Origin: Marinirhabdus sp963793275
GTDB taxonomy: Bacteria > Bacteroidota > Bacteroidia > Flavobacteriales > Flavobacteriaceae
Reading direction: 5' to 3'
DNA length: 64,000 nt
Assembly: GCA_963793275.1 (NCBI GenBank)
Contig: CAWBZL010000001.1
Location: 62,001-126,000 of the forward strand
The notes under the pieces were generated by a model. The model saw only the letters and a program-made list of their open reading frames with translations, made no database searches and was not told the origin of the DNA. The translations under genes were made by a program, and so were the position numbers. Every line of letters starts with the position of its first letter. The first letter of the stretch is position 1. Below are positions 27,432-36,756 of the stretch, one piece after another.

Positions 27432-28889
27432 TTATCGTTTCTCAAAAACAATGGTACCGTCACTATCCAATACTTTGTAAATACCCTTTCTGGCTCCGTG
27501 TAAAATAGGCACAAAAGAGCCATCCTCCTGTATATTATCCAGCAAAAGTGGGTCTTCTCCCAAATAACTGAATAAAATACGAAAAACATTGACAGTAGAC
27601 TTTATCTGGTCGTTTGCTTCGGGTATTTCCTGTGGCCAGTATATTGCCAGATTAGCACCAAACATGGAGTACAGTTTATCTCTATCCTGAGTTTTCTGAA
27701 ATGCCTCATGCATAAACTTCAACCCTACAAACCCACCGTGGTCTGCTAAAATAATGATGATACCCCCGGGATCTTTTTCTTTTATGAGAGAAACAAGTTC
27801 GATCACTTTTTTATTGGCACCATCAATTTTAGCGATCCATTTTTCACGTTCTTTTTCCTTTCCTTCAGAATTAATTTCGTCTACAACAATGTGCCCGGGT
27901 GAAAATAGTTCCACAAAATGAAATGCAGGTTTTGAACCCTGATTCTCTAAAAATAATCTAAGCGGAATCGCAACATCCTTAGTTTCCTTCAGCCCTGTGG
28001 TAATATACCCTAGATCCTGGTTTACATAATTGCTGCTGTCGTAACCCATCTTAGGTTTGTTGGCAAGCATATAGGGTCTTTCGGCCAGAAAATTTGTGGT
28101 GTAACCGTTGTTTTTGAAAATTGATAACACAGGATTATCACCTATAATTATAGTACGTGCGTCTAACATTTCAGAAAACCTGATAGTACGCAAATAGTAG
28201 TGATGCTTCATGGTAAACAAAGAACTGTTTGAGGAAAGCGTAGAGAGATAATTACTGCGAAAACTGGGATATAACGTAAACGATTCCTGCTGGAGAAAAC
28301 GCTCTAACTCATTATTTTTTAAGTTATAAAAACCCCTTTTCAATTCTGAAAAATTGACATACCCATCTGGCTGAATGAGATATATATTTGGTTTCTTTTT
28401 AAACTGAACCTGTTCAATAGCATCTGGTTGTTCTGTCCATTCGTCACTGTATTGAAGCTGACCGATGATGCTTGGAATTAGATAAAAACTGGCTATTACC
28501 GCCAAGACTAACTGAAATACTATAACTTTTAAAAAATAAGTGTTCAGAAAGAACGCATAGAGCAACGAAACAAAAAAGATCCCTACCACAATCCATAATT
28601 GAAATCCTGCATACAACGCCGTTTTCATATAGAATAAGAAGAAAAATAAATTTAAAGATGGCAGCACAAATCTTTCAATCTTTTTAAAAATTGAAATGCC
28701 TGCCAATACCTTGAGCAAAGAGAAAACAGCAATAGGAACTCCTATAAAAACACCTGAAAAATAGGCGAGGTGATTCCACGAATTTACAAAGGTGAAATTG
28801 TTTGAAAAATAAAAAAGTAATGGATACAATCCCGCAGCAAGTGCCGATAACAACGATATGTAGAGCGAACGTTTTAAGGAACTATTCAA
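27432..28889 (-). CDS. membrane alkaline-phosphatase-superfamily protein, array copy 5 of 5
   Basis: A 485-residue paralogue and the first of the five to be transcribed, 32 bases after the kinase-like/methyltransferase gene. AAGLYPLLFYFSNNFTFVNS is the helix-1 motif. Asp175 lies in LIQPDGYVNF, the Thr candidate in RSNYLST, the His in FSPGHIVV and the second metal pair in LADHGGFVG. Its distance from the upstream gene and the same strand make it the link between the array and the methyltransferase/small-protein pair. Confidence 0.7.
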   Translation of the reverse strand: MNSSLKRSLYISLLSALAAGLYPLLFYFSNNFTFVNSWNHLAYFSGVFIGVPIAVFSLLKVLAGISIFKKIERFVLPSLNLFFFLFYMKTALYAGFQLWIVVGIFFVSLLYAFFLNTYFLKVIVFQLVLAVIASFYLIPSIIGQLQYSDEWTEQPDAIEQVQFKKKPNIYLIQPDGYVNFSELKRGFYNLKNNELERFLQQESFTLYPSFRSNYLSTLSSNSSLFTMKHHYYLRTIRFSEMLDARTIIIGDNPVLSIFKNNGYTTNFLAERPYMLANKPKMGYDSSNYVNQDLGYITTGLKETKDVAIPLRLFLENQGSKPAFHFVELFSPGHIVVDEINSEGKEKEREKWIAKIDGANKKVIELVSLIKEKDPGGIIIILADHGGFVGLKFMHEAFQKTQDRDKLYSMFGANLAIYWPQEIPEANDQIKSTVNVFRILFSYLGEDPLLLDNIQEDGSFVPILHGARKGIYKVLDSDGTIVFEKR

Positions 28890-28921
28890 AAAAAATATGG
28901 TTTTGGTTATCTGCTACCCTG

Positions 28922-30304
28922 CTACTTGCGTTTCATGAGGTAGAGCACACGTTTGGTCCCCGGTACAGTTTTCTTTTTTTCAATAGTGAAAAACCGGCTG
29001 TAGCCTTCTTCAAAAGCTACTTCGTTATAAAAATCGAAGTGATTGATAAATTCTCTTTTACGAACCAACAAACTTTCTACCCAGGAATCCTCACGTTTCG
29101 GGAATTCAATAATAAGTGTCCCCGAAAATTTCGCAAAAAACTCAGCAGACTTTTCAAAAGGTACATTTCCAGAAAGTGTAATATGGTGTATTAACGCCAA
29201 TGCCATTGTAATATCCGGCTTGTAGTTTTTAAGACGCTCAATAAGTGAGTTTCTTTCAGAATTATTAAAACCTATACCTGGCGCAGGTTGTAATACATCG
29301 CACACAAAAGGCAACATATTTGTTTCGTTATTTTTTTGCAGTTGTGTGTAGTTGTAATCTACAGCATTGCTATCAATATCTGTTACCAGCACATCGGGCA
29401 CTTTGTCCAATACTGTTCTGGCAAAGGTTCCGTCGTTTCCACCTACATCTATTAAACGCTGTGGGTTAAGAGGCGTTACCCACTCCCGAATAAGCTTCTT
29501 CTTCCCTTCAAAAGCGGCGGTTTCGTAATTGGTCTTATCGTAATAATTACCCCATTCGCTGGTTTCACTAAGCTCTAACTTCTTAATAAAATTGAAAAGA
29601 CTTTCCAGAATATTACTCTGCGCCTTTTTTGAAAGCTTTGCTACTTTTGTTTCGGCTTTATAGTCTTCGCTGTGTTTACTTTCCATTTTTGCCAACAGGT
29701 GAATATTGGTATGGATGGTAGCACTTAATTTGGTCTTTCCCGGGAGCATAGAAGCTATCAGTTTTACCGGAATCCCATCAATATGGGTTTGTAGCATTTT
29801 GAAAATTTCGGTACCATGATATTTTGCCAATACCAAAGGTCCAAAAAAGTGTGTAATAAATTGCTTGTAAGCTCTCCAGGGAGTCCCTTCTTCATAAAAA
29901 TCGAAAGAAAGCGTATCTATAAAAACAGGTTTTCCTTGGTGAAAGGTAACGTTGTAAGCTGAAGCATCTTTCAGGATAAACCCTTTTGAAAGTGCGTATT
30001 TCTGAATTTTTAAAGTATGAAGTGCGGCGTGTTTAAATTGCTGAAAACTCCACTCATACGGATTGGTAATAAAAGGAATATGCTCTGGAGTGATTATTAT
30101 TTTATCATCGGCAACCGAAGTTTCGGTATGCGGAATAAGCATTCCCTGCTTGATAAGTGTTTTAAAAAAACCGCTCTCTTTTAATTTGTTGTATTGCGGG
30201 AAATAAATAGGGTTAATCACCCGGCGAAGGGTATCGCCATCGTGAAACATATAGCCCGAAGGATCTCTAAAAGAGGCTTCGTGTGTGTTATTTTTTGTGC
30301 TCAT
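28922..30304 (-). CDS. kinase-like domain fused to class I SAM methyltransferase
   Basis: About 460 residues from the ATG giving MSTKNNTHEASFRDPSG; an upstream ATG in the same frame lies inside the neighbour gene. The N-terminal half has FILKDASAYNVTFHQGKPVFIDTLSF, which resembles the catalytic and metal loops of kinase-fold proteins (D-x4-N, then I-D). The C-terminal half has the SAM-binding motif LIDVGGNDGTFAR, then VLVTDIDSNAVDYN and an ALALIHHITL motif. A kinase plus methyltransferase acting on glycans is known from WbdD, which caps O-antigen chains, though with the domains in reverse order. It starts 17 bases inside the upstream small membrane gene and precedes the five-copy array. Confidence 0.68.
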   Translation of the reverse strand: MSTKNNTHEASFRDPSGYMFHDGDTLRRVINPIYFPQYNKLKESGFFKTLIKQGMLIPHTETSVADDKIIITPEHIPFITNPYEWSFQQFKHAALHTLKIQKYALSKGFILKDASAYNVTFHQGKPVFIDTLSFDFYEEGTPWRAYKQFITHFFGPLVLAKYHGTEIFKMLQTHIDGIPVKLIASMLPGKTKLSATIHTNIHLLAKMESKHSEDYKAETKVAKLSKKAQSNILESLFNFIKKLELSETSEWGNYYDKTNYETAAFEGKKKLIREWVTPLNPQRLIDVGGNDGTFARTVLDKVPDVLVTDIDSNAVDYNYTQLQKNNETNMLPFVCDVLQPAPGIGFNNSERNSLIERLKNYKPDITMALALIHHITLSGNVPFEKSAEFFAKFSGTLIIEFPKREDSWVESLLVRKREFINHFDFYNEVAFEEGYSRFFTIEKKKTVPGTKRVLYLMKRK

Positions 30305-30506
30305 TGATATGGATGTCTGTATCGTCGTCGTTATCTTCGTCAATGTCTATAGAGTCATAAGTATCATCCTCTTCTTTCAACAAACCAAAAAACGCCTTCA
30401 CTTTATACCACACCCCTTTTGAAAAGAGTAAAACTCCTGCAGCAGCAGCTACTACCGCCTGAACAATCATTGCTCCTAATCCTGGATCGAAATATAGAAA
30501 ATTCAT
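30288..30506 (-). CDS. small DPG-motif membrane protein
   Basis: A 72-residue protein: MNFLYFDPGLGAMIVQAVVAAAAGVLLF is a single hydrophobic segment beginning with a DPG motif, followed by a basic stretch (SKGVWYKVKAFF) and a strongly acidic tail (EEDDTYDSIDIDEDNDDDTD). From memory, short proteins with a Y/F-x-D-P-G-x-G start and a K-x-x-W after the helix often stand beside glycan methyltransferases and sulfatase-like genes in other phyla, but I know of no described function. Its stop overlaps the methyltransferase start, so it probably heads the whole operon. Confidence 0.65.
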   Translation of the reverse strand: MNFLYFDPGLGAMIVQAVVAAAAGVLLFSKGVWYKVKAFFGLLKEEDDTYDSIDIDEDNDDDTDIHINEHKK

Positions 30507-30641
30507 AATTTTTAAAGTATTTGCAAATAAACGAAAATTGTTGGTTTCTGTTATTGTATTTGTTGCGTTTTATTTTGTTCGGAAAATTTTCATATTTAAA
30601 ACAGTAACCATGTCTGTTTCCAATAGTGTTTTACTTACTCA

Positions 30642-30661
30642 AATACCCTCTATTGGGTATT
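30642..30661. promoter_or_regulatory. inverted repeat before the lipoprotein gene
   Basis: AATACCC and GGGTATT face each other around a six-base centre, 52 bases before the lipoprotein ATG. It may be an operator or a hairpin in the leader. There is no U-run right after it, so a terminator is less likely. Confidence 0.35.
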
Positions 30662-30712
30662 GTGATTTTTGTATAGTATGGCGTTATTTGTGAGATTAAA
30701 ATAAACCCCCTT

Positions 30713-32474
30713 ATGAAACAATTCACAAAAATTCTGATCACAATCATACTCACTACTATTATTATAAGTAGCTGTGATAAAGATGATAGTACGACAGAAG
30801 AAACTTTGGAAATCGATCTTCAGAAAAAGCCAACTAAAGCCTTTAGAGCTTGCAATAGTCTTAACCAATTCCGACTTAACTTCACAGGAATTCTATAATG
30901 GTGTTATAGAAAATGAGACAATTGCTTTTAAGTCTAATGGTACTGATTTAATTTTTTCAGTTCCTACCGGAGCTCCGGGAACTAAAAGTGGAACCATTAC
31001 AATTGATGGAGAAGATTTCAATTTTCAATATGAATTAGTAGCGAATACGTTTACCAATCCCGAAAGTTATCTGCAAAATTATTTTGAAGAAGAACAAATG
31101 AGGCAAACCAATCTTGAAAACCTATTAGGCGCTTTTATCCAAGATAGCATTCCGGGTTTTGAAGATATTCAAACAGATCTTATTTCCTGGGAACAAATAG
31201 CAACTGACTCACAGGCTGAAATAGCTGCCCTTTCTGCTGAAGAAAAAGAAAGACTAGCACAGCTTCTTGAAGGAAATAATGAGTGGATCCAAAGATTATA
31301 CGATGCCATACTATTTAAAAGCATCTATTCTATGAACAGAGCCTCAGCTTCAGAATGCAGATCATTAATTGAACAGGGAAGAATGCAATTACAGGAAGGA
31401 AAAACCTTTACTGCTGCCGGCACTTCCATAAAAGCATACTATTGTTCCCTTACTTTTGACGAAAGACAGTACGACCAATTAGATAATGATTTTGATCGAG
31501 GAACGCTTTTATTTACCGACATTGAATTTACAGCGGGGCTTGATGTATTAAACACCCTGGCAAATGTAGTGTTCCGCAAAATGGATGCTATCACAAAAGA
31601 ATTACAGGGATCCATCTCTTCTAATGGTATTGCCGAAGAAATTGAATTTGCCGATAACAGGATGCCTGCAGATGTATCCTTCAGAAATGGGGAGCCAGAA
31701 GAACTATTTGCAAAGATCCGCTTTCGGTCTATCAATCAAAACGATGTAAACACCGAAGGTACCGCGGGGGAGGCAGCTACATTTTTTGACCAGATCATTA
31801 TTTCTTATAATGAAGCGGTAGCAGCCATGAACCAACCGTTGATCTGGAGGCCCGGATTTACAGAAACATCATCCACCAGAGATTTTAATCAATTTCTGGA
31901 CATCCCATCTTCATCTGTTAGTAATAGTGATGTTATTCTAATTAACACACAATATGTAGATGACAAATGGGAAGTTGCCTTTGGCAATGATGGCGACGAA
32001 GAAGAGCCTACATTTACTTTCGAGTTAAACTATGATGACGGTCATGTTCAGTTACAGAAAACCGTTTCGGCTATAATAAGTGATGGAGATATTCACCCTA
32101 GTTGGGCAACAGGATCTTGGTTTAGATGGAATAATCAAGGATTTCTAACAAACGAAGGCACTGGGTGTTGGATAATTATAGAAAGGGTAGTTAATGGTCA
32201 ACTTTTTTATATTAGGTATTATCCTGAATCTTTTTATCGCTATAATCTTTTTCCAGACGGTAGCGCCACAGAAAGTCAACCTACAGAAGGGTGCAAAGAT
32301 GTTCCTGCAGAAACAGAAGCTGCCATTTGGTCTGTTACAAATAATGTATTAAAAATTGAAAGAAATGGAGAAGTTTTAGTTGAAATTGAAAACTTTACTG
32401 AAGCAAGTACAAATTATGAATATTATTCTTACATAAGTCAATCAGTAGTATTTCTCGATTTTTTCAAAAGGTAG
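30713..32474 (+). pseudogene. frameshifted lipoprotein gene, function unknown
   Basis: The first frame gives MKQFTKILITIILTTIIISSCDKDD, a lipoprotein signal with lipobox SSC, and stops after 61 codons. The second frame continues without interruption for over 500 codons (from about LELAIVLTNSDLTSQEF). Dropping one A from the run of five at 30824-30828 joins the two into one reading frame of about 586 residues. An extra base in a homopolymer, either real or an assembly error, explains this. The body has an Ig-like N-terminal region (TITIDGEDFNFQYEL), a helical middle and an acidic, aromatic C-terminal region. No known family is recognised. Confidence 0.7.
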
Positions 32475-32489
32475 AAAAAAGTGCTAAAA

Positions 32490-32543
32490 AAATCCGCATC
32501 TCCCATCTTCCCCTCGAGAAAATGTTAAATGCGGATTTAATTT
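32490..32543. terminator. bidirectional terminator
   Basis: The perfect arms AAATCCGCAT (32490-32499) and ATGCGGATTT (32529-32538) are flanked by an A-run on the left and AATTTTTG on the right. It lies between convergent genes, so it can end both transcripts. Confidence 0.65.
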
Positions 32544-32579
32544 TTGAAATTATATAAAATTTCAGCTTTACCAGTACTG

Positions 32580-34373
32580 TTACATCTTATTACGCTTACG
32601 GTCTACTTCTTTTAAATGCACTTTACGCAATCTAAGGAAGTTGGGCGTTACCTCAACATACTCGTCTTTCTGAATATATTCCAGAGCTTCTTCCAGTGAA
32701 AACTTAATAGCAGGAACAATTTTTGCCTTGTCATCTGCTCCCGAAGAACGTACGTTACTTAACTTTTTTGTTTTGGTAATGTTCACCGCCATATCATCCT
32801 GGCGTGTGTTTTCACCAATTACCTGTCCTTCGTAAATATCCTCACCCGGATCTACGAAGAAACGCCCTCTGTCCTGTAGTTTATCTATAGAATAAGGAAT
32901 AGCATTTCCATTTTCCATAGACACTAAACTACCATTTTGACGCTCAGGAATACCTCCTTTTAGTGGTTGGTACTCTAAGAAACGGTGTGTCATGATTGCT
33001 TCTCCTGCAGTAGCTGTGAGTAATTGGTTACGCATCCCTATAATACCACGGGAAGGGATAATAAATTTACATATCATTCGCTCGCCTTTGGCTTCCATAC
33101 TCGTCATTTCTGCTTTACGAATGGTTGCCATATCTATAGCACGCCCGCTTACGTGTTCCGGAAGGTCAATGGTTAATTCTTCAACCGGCTCACATTTTAC
33201 ACCATCAATTTCTTTGATAATTACCTGTGGCTGTCCAATTTGAAGTTCGTATCCTTCACGACGCATCGTTTCAATTAATACAGAAAGGTGTAATACACCA
33301 CGACCAAATACCATAAACTTATCTGCTGCGTCTGTATCTTCTACGCGCAATGCTAAGTTCTTTTCCAATTCTTTTGCCAAACGGTCTTTTATATGACGTG
33401 AGGTTACAAACTTTCCGTCTTTTCCGAAGAAAGGAGAATCGTTAATGGTAAACAACATACTCATAGTAGGCTCATCGATTGCAATGGTTTCCAACGCTTC
33501 AGGATTTTCGAAATCTGCAACCGTGTCACCAATTTCAAAACCTTCAATCCCCACCAGGGCACAAATGTCTCCAGCCTGCACTTCTTCTACTTTACGTCTT
33601 CCTAAACCTTCAAAAGTATGTACTTCTTTTACTCGTGTTTTTTTTATGGTACCGTCTCTCTTCACCAAAGAGATAGGCATATTTTCTTTTATAGTACCGC
33701 GTAATAAACGTCCTATGGCAATACGCCCTGTAAAACTGGAATAGTCTAAAGAGGTAATGAGCATCTGGGTGTTTCCTTCCGCAATTTTTGGAGCAGGAAT
33801 GTGCTCCAGTACCATATCCAGTAAAGGCTCAATGTTTTTAGTTTCGTTCTTCCAATCGTCGCTCATCCAGTTATTTTTGGCTGAACCATAGACAGTTGGA
33901 AAGTCCAGTTGCCATTCTTCGGCGCCTAACTCAAACATTAGGTCAAAAACTTTTTCGTGTACTTCTTCCGGAGTACAGTTTTCCTTATCTACTTTATTAA
34001 TTACAACACAAGGTTTTAAACCCAGATCCAGTGCTTTCTGTAACACAAAACGTGTTTGTGGCATAGGACCTTCAAAGGCATCTACCAGCAAGCAAACACC
34101 GTCTGCCATGTTTAACACACGCTCTACTTCTCCACCAAAATCGGCGTGACCAGGGGTATCAATAATATTAATTTTTGTTCCTTTATAAACTACCGATACG
34201 TTTTTTGAGGTAATGGTAATTCCGCGTTCACGTTCCAGGTCGTTATTATCCAGGATGAGATCACCTGTGTTTTCGTTTTCACGAAACAGGCTACAGTGGT
34301 GCATTATTTTATCTACCAATGTTGTTTTACCGTGATCTACGTGCGCTATAATAGCGATGTTTTTTATTTCCAT
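32580..34373 (-). CDS. typA: translational GTPase TypA/BipA
   Basis: A 597-residue GTPase starting MEIKNIAIIAHVDHGKTTLVDK (G1). Further motifs are ERERGITI (switch), DTPGHADF (G3), NKVDKE (G4) and GSAKN (G5). The C-terminal RGVLHLSVLIETMRREGYEL and the long tail with IPSRGIIGMRNQLLTATAG are typical of TypA/BipA and separate it from LepA and EF-G. TypA acts on the ribosome and supports 50S assembly and stress growth. It appears to be a single-gene unit: a hairpin terminator lies after it and a 230-base gap before it. Confidence 0.97.
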   Translation of the reverse strand: MEIKNIAIIAHVDHGKTTLVDKIMHHCSLFRENENTGDLILDNNDLERERGITITSKNVSVVYKGTKINIIDTPGHADFGGEVERVLNMADGVCLLVDAFEGPMPQTRFVLQKALDLGLKPCVVINKVDKENCTPEEVHEKVFDLMFELGAEEWQLDFPTVYGSAKNNWMSDDWKNETKNIEPLLDMVLEHIPAPKIAEGNTQMLITSLDYSSFTGRIAIGRLLRGTIKENMPISLVKRDGTIKKTRVKEVHTFEGLGRRKVEEVQAGDICALVGIEGFEIGDTVADFENPEALETIAIDEPTMSMLFTINDSPFFGKDGKFVTSRHIKDRLAKELEKNLALRVEDTDAADKFMVFGRGVLHLSVLIETMRREGYELQIGQPQVIIKEIDGVKCEPVEELTIDLPEHVSGRAIDMATIRKAEMTSMEAKGERMICKFIIPSRGIIGMRNQLLTATAGEAIMTHRFLEYQPLKGGIPERQNGSLVSMENGNAIPYSIDKLQDRGRFFVDPGEDIYEGQVIGENTRQDDMAVNITKTKKLSNVRSSGADDKAKIVPAIKFSLEEALEYIQKDEYVEVTPNFLRLRKVHLKEVDRKRNKM

Positions 34374-34603
34374 TTGTAATGCCCGGGTAACCGGGTAACT
34401 TTTAATTAGCAGAGAGAAATTTCTGCACCCATTTTAGGCGGTGCAAAAGTACAGCTAATTTCTGAAGAAATAACACTTGTAACAGAATATTAATAAAATT
34501 TTCAATAAGCAGAAAATCAGTAATTTCAGAAGATATAGCTACAGCTAAAGATAGTGTAAAACCGGGCTGGTATTAGTTTATTTTAAGCAATATACCCAGC
34601 TTT

Positions 34604-35335
34604 CTATATGGTAAGTTTATTGTCGTGTAGTTCACTTACTTTATCTTCTGCCGGCTTAAAGTTGATTGTATAATCTATAATGAAGGAAGCTGCGATAATA
34701 TAGAAAATTCTTTCTGCATAAAACGCAGGTTCAAACCCAAAGAAATAAGCTGCCAACCCCCCTAAATCTGAAAATATAAAAGCAAGAACACAAAACAACA
34801 AATGTAACGACTGTTTTCCTTCGTAGGATTCGTTGTATAAGAAAGCAAACAACCCCATAAATAGCATAACAGCGCTTTGTATAAAAAATAAAATGAGTTG
34901 TACATCATTATCTAAGGAAGGGATAATGATATCTGAAAGATAGTACACATTAAAAATATTAAGAATAAGAATCACTATGCTAAATACAACCACCGTCATA
35001 CTAAAACGAACCATGGGCAACCTCCTGAATGTGAATAAACAAATAGTAGTATACACCAAAATAGTACAGAGTAACGAGATTGTTTTAAACAGTGGTGATT
35101 CATAAAAAAGAACAGCAACATCTCTTACCAAAAGAAACAGAAGTGCCATAACAAGCAGGTTTTTCTTTATCCCGCTCTTAAAAAACAAATACCCCAAAAG
35201 GGCTATAAAAGAAGCAAGTCTAACAGTTCTGGATACTTCGATGTCATAAAAAAATATAACCGACACATTCACCAATATCAATAAAATTCCAAGATGTAGC
35301 AATCCCAATTTGCTACGGAACGTAATTTTCCCCAT
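34604..35335 (-). CDS. polytopic membrane protein, possibly YhhN-like
   Basis: A 243-residue protein with about eight hydrophobic helices of similar length and short loops. The helix-rich layout and AFIFSDLGGLAAYFFGFEP vaguely recall YhhN-family (lysoplasmalogenase-like) proteins, but I see no decisive motif. A hydrophilic C-terminal tail (NFKPAEDKVSELHDNKLTI) should be cytoplasmic or periplasmic. It stands alone, 141 bases from divergent kdsA. Function not assigned. Confidence 0.55.
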   Translation of the reverse strand: MGKITFRSKLGLLHLGILLILVNVSVIFFYDIEVSRTVRLASFIALLGYLFFKSGIKKNLLVMALLFLLVRDVAVLFYESPLFKTISLLCTILVYTTICLFTFRRLPMVRFSMTVVVFSIVILILNIFNVYYLSDIIIPSLDNDVQLILFFIQSAVMLFMGLFAFLYNESYEGKQSLHLLFCVLAFIFSDLGGLAAYFFGFEPAFYAERIFYIIAASFIIDYTINFKPAEDKVSELHDNKLTI

Positions 35336-35446
35336 AATAAAAAAAGTAAGCGTAGTATTATAAGTTTACGAAACTCCCCACAAAATCGAAAACTTTAGAT
35401 TCAAGTATAAATACGACAGGTTTTAAAGTTCGGTTTTTATATTACG

Positions 35447-35454
35447 TATATTTG
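35447..35454 (+). promoter_or_regulatory. -7 promoter box for kdsA
   Basis: TATATTTG is an exact TAnnTTTG match, 22 bases before the kdsA ATG. The -33 element is not clear. Confidence 0.4.
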
Positions 35455-35476
35455 TGGCTTAAAGTGTAACACTGCT

Positions 35477-36289
35477 ATGAACTTAGATAAAATTCCGCAA
35501 TTAAAACATACCGATTCTAACAACTTTTTCCTCCTTGCCTGTGCCATTGAAGGAGAAGACATGGCATTGCGCATTGCTGAAAAGGTACTAACCATTACAG
35601 ATGCATTGAAAATACCTTATATTTTTAAAGGAAGTTTCAGAAAAGCAAACCGAAGCAGAATTGATAGTTTTACAGGAATTGGAGATGAAAAAGCACTTAA
35701 AATTCTTCGGAAAGTTTCAGAAACGTTTAAAATTCCAACAGTAACCGATATTCACGAAAGCAGCGATGCAACAATGGCAGCGGAGTATGTTGATGTATTA
35801 CAAATTCCTGCGTTTTTGGTGAGACAAACAGAGCTGGTTGTTGCCGCGGCAGCAACAGGAAAAGTTGTAAATCTTAAAAAAGGACAGTTTATGAGTCCGG
35901 AAAGTATGCAACACGCCGTAAAAAAAGTAACCGACAGTGGTAATAATCAGGTGTGCATTACAGACAGAGGTACTATGTTTGGTTACCAGGATATGCTGGT
36001 AGATTTTAGAGGCATTCCTACCATGAAAGAATACGCTCCCGTAATCCTGGACGTGACGCATAGTTTACAACAACCTAACCAGAGTATTGGTGTAACCGGC
36101 GGAAGACCCAAGATGATTAGCACCATCGCTCGTGCTGGAATTGCTACAGGAGCAGACGGACTTTTTATAGAGACTCATTTTGACCCTGCAAACGCCAAAA
36201 GTGACGGCGCTAATATGCTGGACCTGGCCAATCTGGAAAAATTACTGACAGATTTAACCGCTATAAGAAAAACCATTAACCAGCTGTAA
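35477..36289 (+). CDS. kdsA: 3-deoxy-8-phosphooctulonate (Kdo8P) synthase
   Basis: Condenses phosphoenolpyruvate and arabinose 5-phosphate to Kdo8P for lipopolysaccharide inner core. The 270-residue sequence has the family landmarks FKGSFRKANRSRIDSF, TDIHE, PAFLVRQTEL, KKGQFMSPESM, DVTHSLQQPN and TGGRPKM. Cys22, His196 (DVTHS), Glu233 (FIETH) and Asp244 (KSDGAN) match the four metal ligands of the metal-dependent class; the metal-independent class has Asn at the Cys position. So this should be a metal-dependent enzyme. Its last 14 bases overlap the convergent neighbour. Confidence 0.96.
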   Translation: MNLDKIPQLKHTDSNNFFLLACAIEGEDMALRIAEKVLTITDALKIPYIFKGSFRKANRSRIDSFTGIGDEKALKILRKVSETFKIPTVTDIHESSDATMAAEYVDVLQIPAFLVRQTELVVAAAATGKVVNLKKGQFMSPESMQHAVKKVTDSGNNQVCITDRGTMFGYQDMLVDFRGIPTMKEYAPVILDVTHSLQQPNQSIGVTGGRPKMISTIARAGIATGADGLFIETHFDPANAKSDGANMLDLANLEKLLTDLTAIRKTINQL

Positions 36290-36638
36290 ATCCTTTGGCT
36301 TTTGTGCGGTAGGCTTCTTCAAGACACGCTATAAGTATTGCTGCGTCTATGTCGTCGGGCTTGTAATAGCGAAGGGATTTTACAAATTTTCTCTTTTCAG
36401 AAATAAGAATATCCAAATGCACATTAAATTTTGTACGCGCCCAGAAACACACATCCAGATAGCCTTTTGTAACATTTAGATAACATATTGGGCAATCTTC
36501 ACTATAATATACAGGTAACTTCCATTTATATTTTAAATCGAAATCCGGCAGTTCTTGCTCAATGTAAACCTGCACTTCCAGTAACATCGTTCTGAAAGGT
36601 TCTGGTTTGTTAAGAATATAAGCTTCGGCTGGATTCAC
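36276..36638 (-). CDS. DUF1801-like small protein
   Basis: A 120-residue protein with the DUF1801 (YdhG-like) pattern: an N-terminal helix pair (PEPFRTMLLEVQVYIEQELP), YKWKLPVYYSEDCPICYLNVTKGYLDVCFWAR, and the basic SEKRKFVKSLRYYKPDDID. The family is widespread, small and soluble, without an agreed function. It overlaps kdsA at the 3' end and has its own upstream region. Confidence 0.7.
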   Translation of the reverse strand: MNPAEAYILNKPEPFRTMLLEVQVYIEQELPDFDLKYKWKLPVYYSEDCPICYLNVTKGYLDVCFWARTKFNVHLDILISEKRKFVKSLRYYKPDDIDAAILIACLEEAYRTKAKGFTAG

Positions 36639-36756
36639 AGTATAACTCTGGATGGATTAATTTTGTTGGTTAAATTTAATAAAATTTAGATGTTTAAAAT
36701 AAGATCTCAATTTTAAAAAAGAATATTTCTCTAGTTTTACCGAAACTTTTTAAGCT

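Noticed and set aside
21486..28889. Reading the five array proteins as true sulfatases.
   Set aside because: No C/S-x-P-x-R formylglycine signature in any copy, and an invariant Thr in N-Y-x-x-T fits phospho-transfer better.
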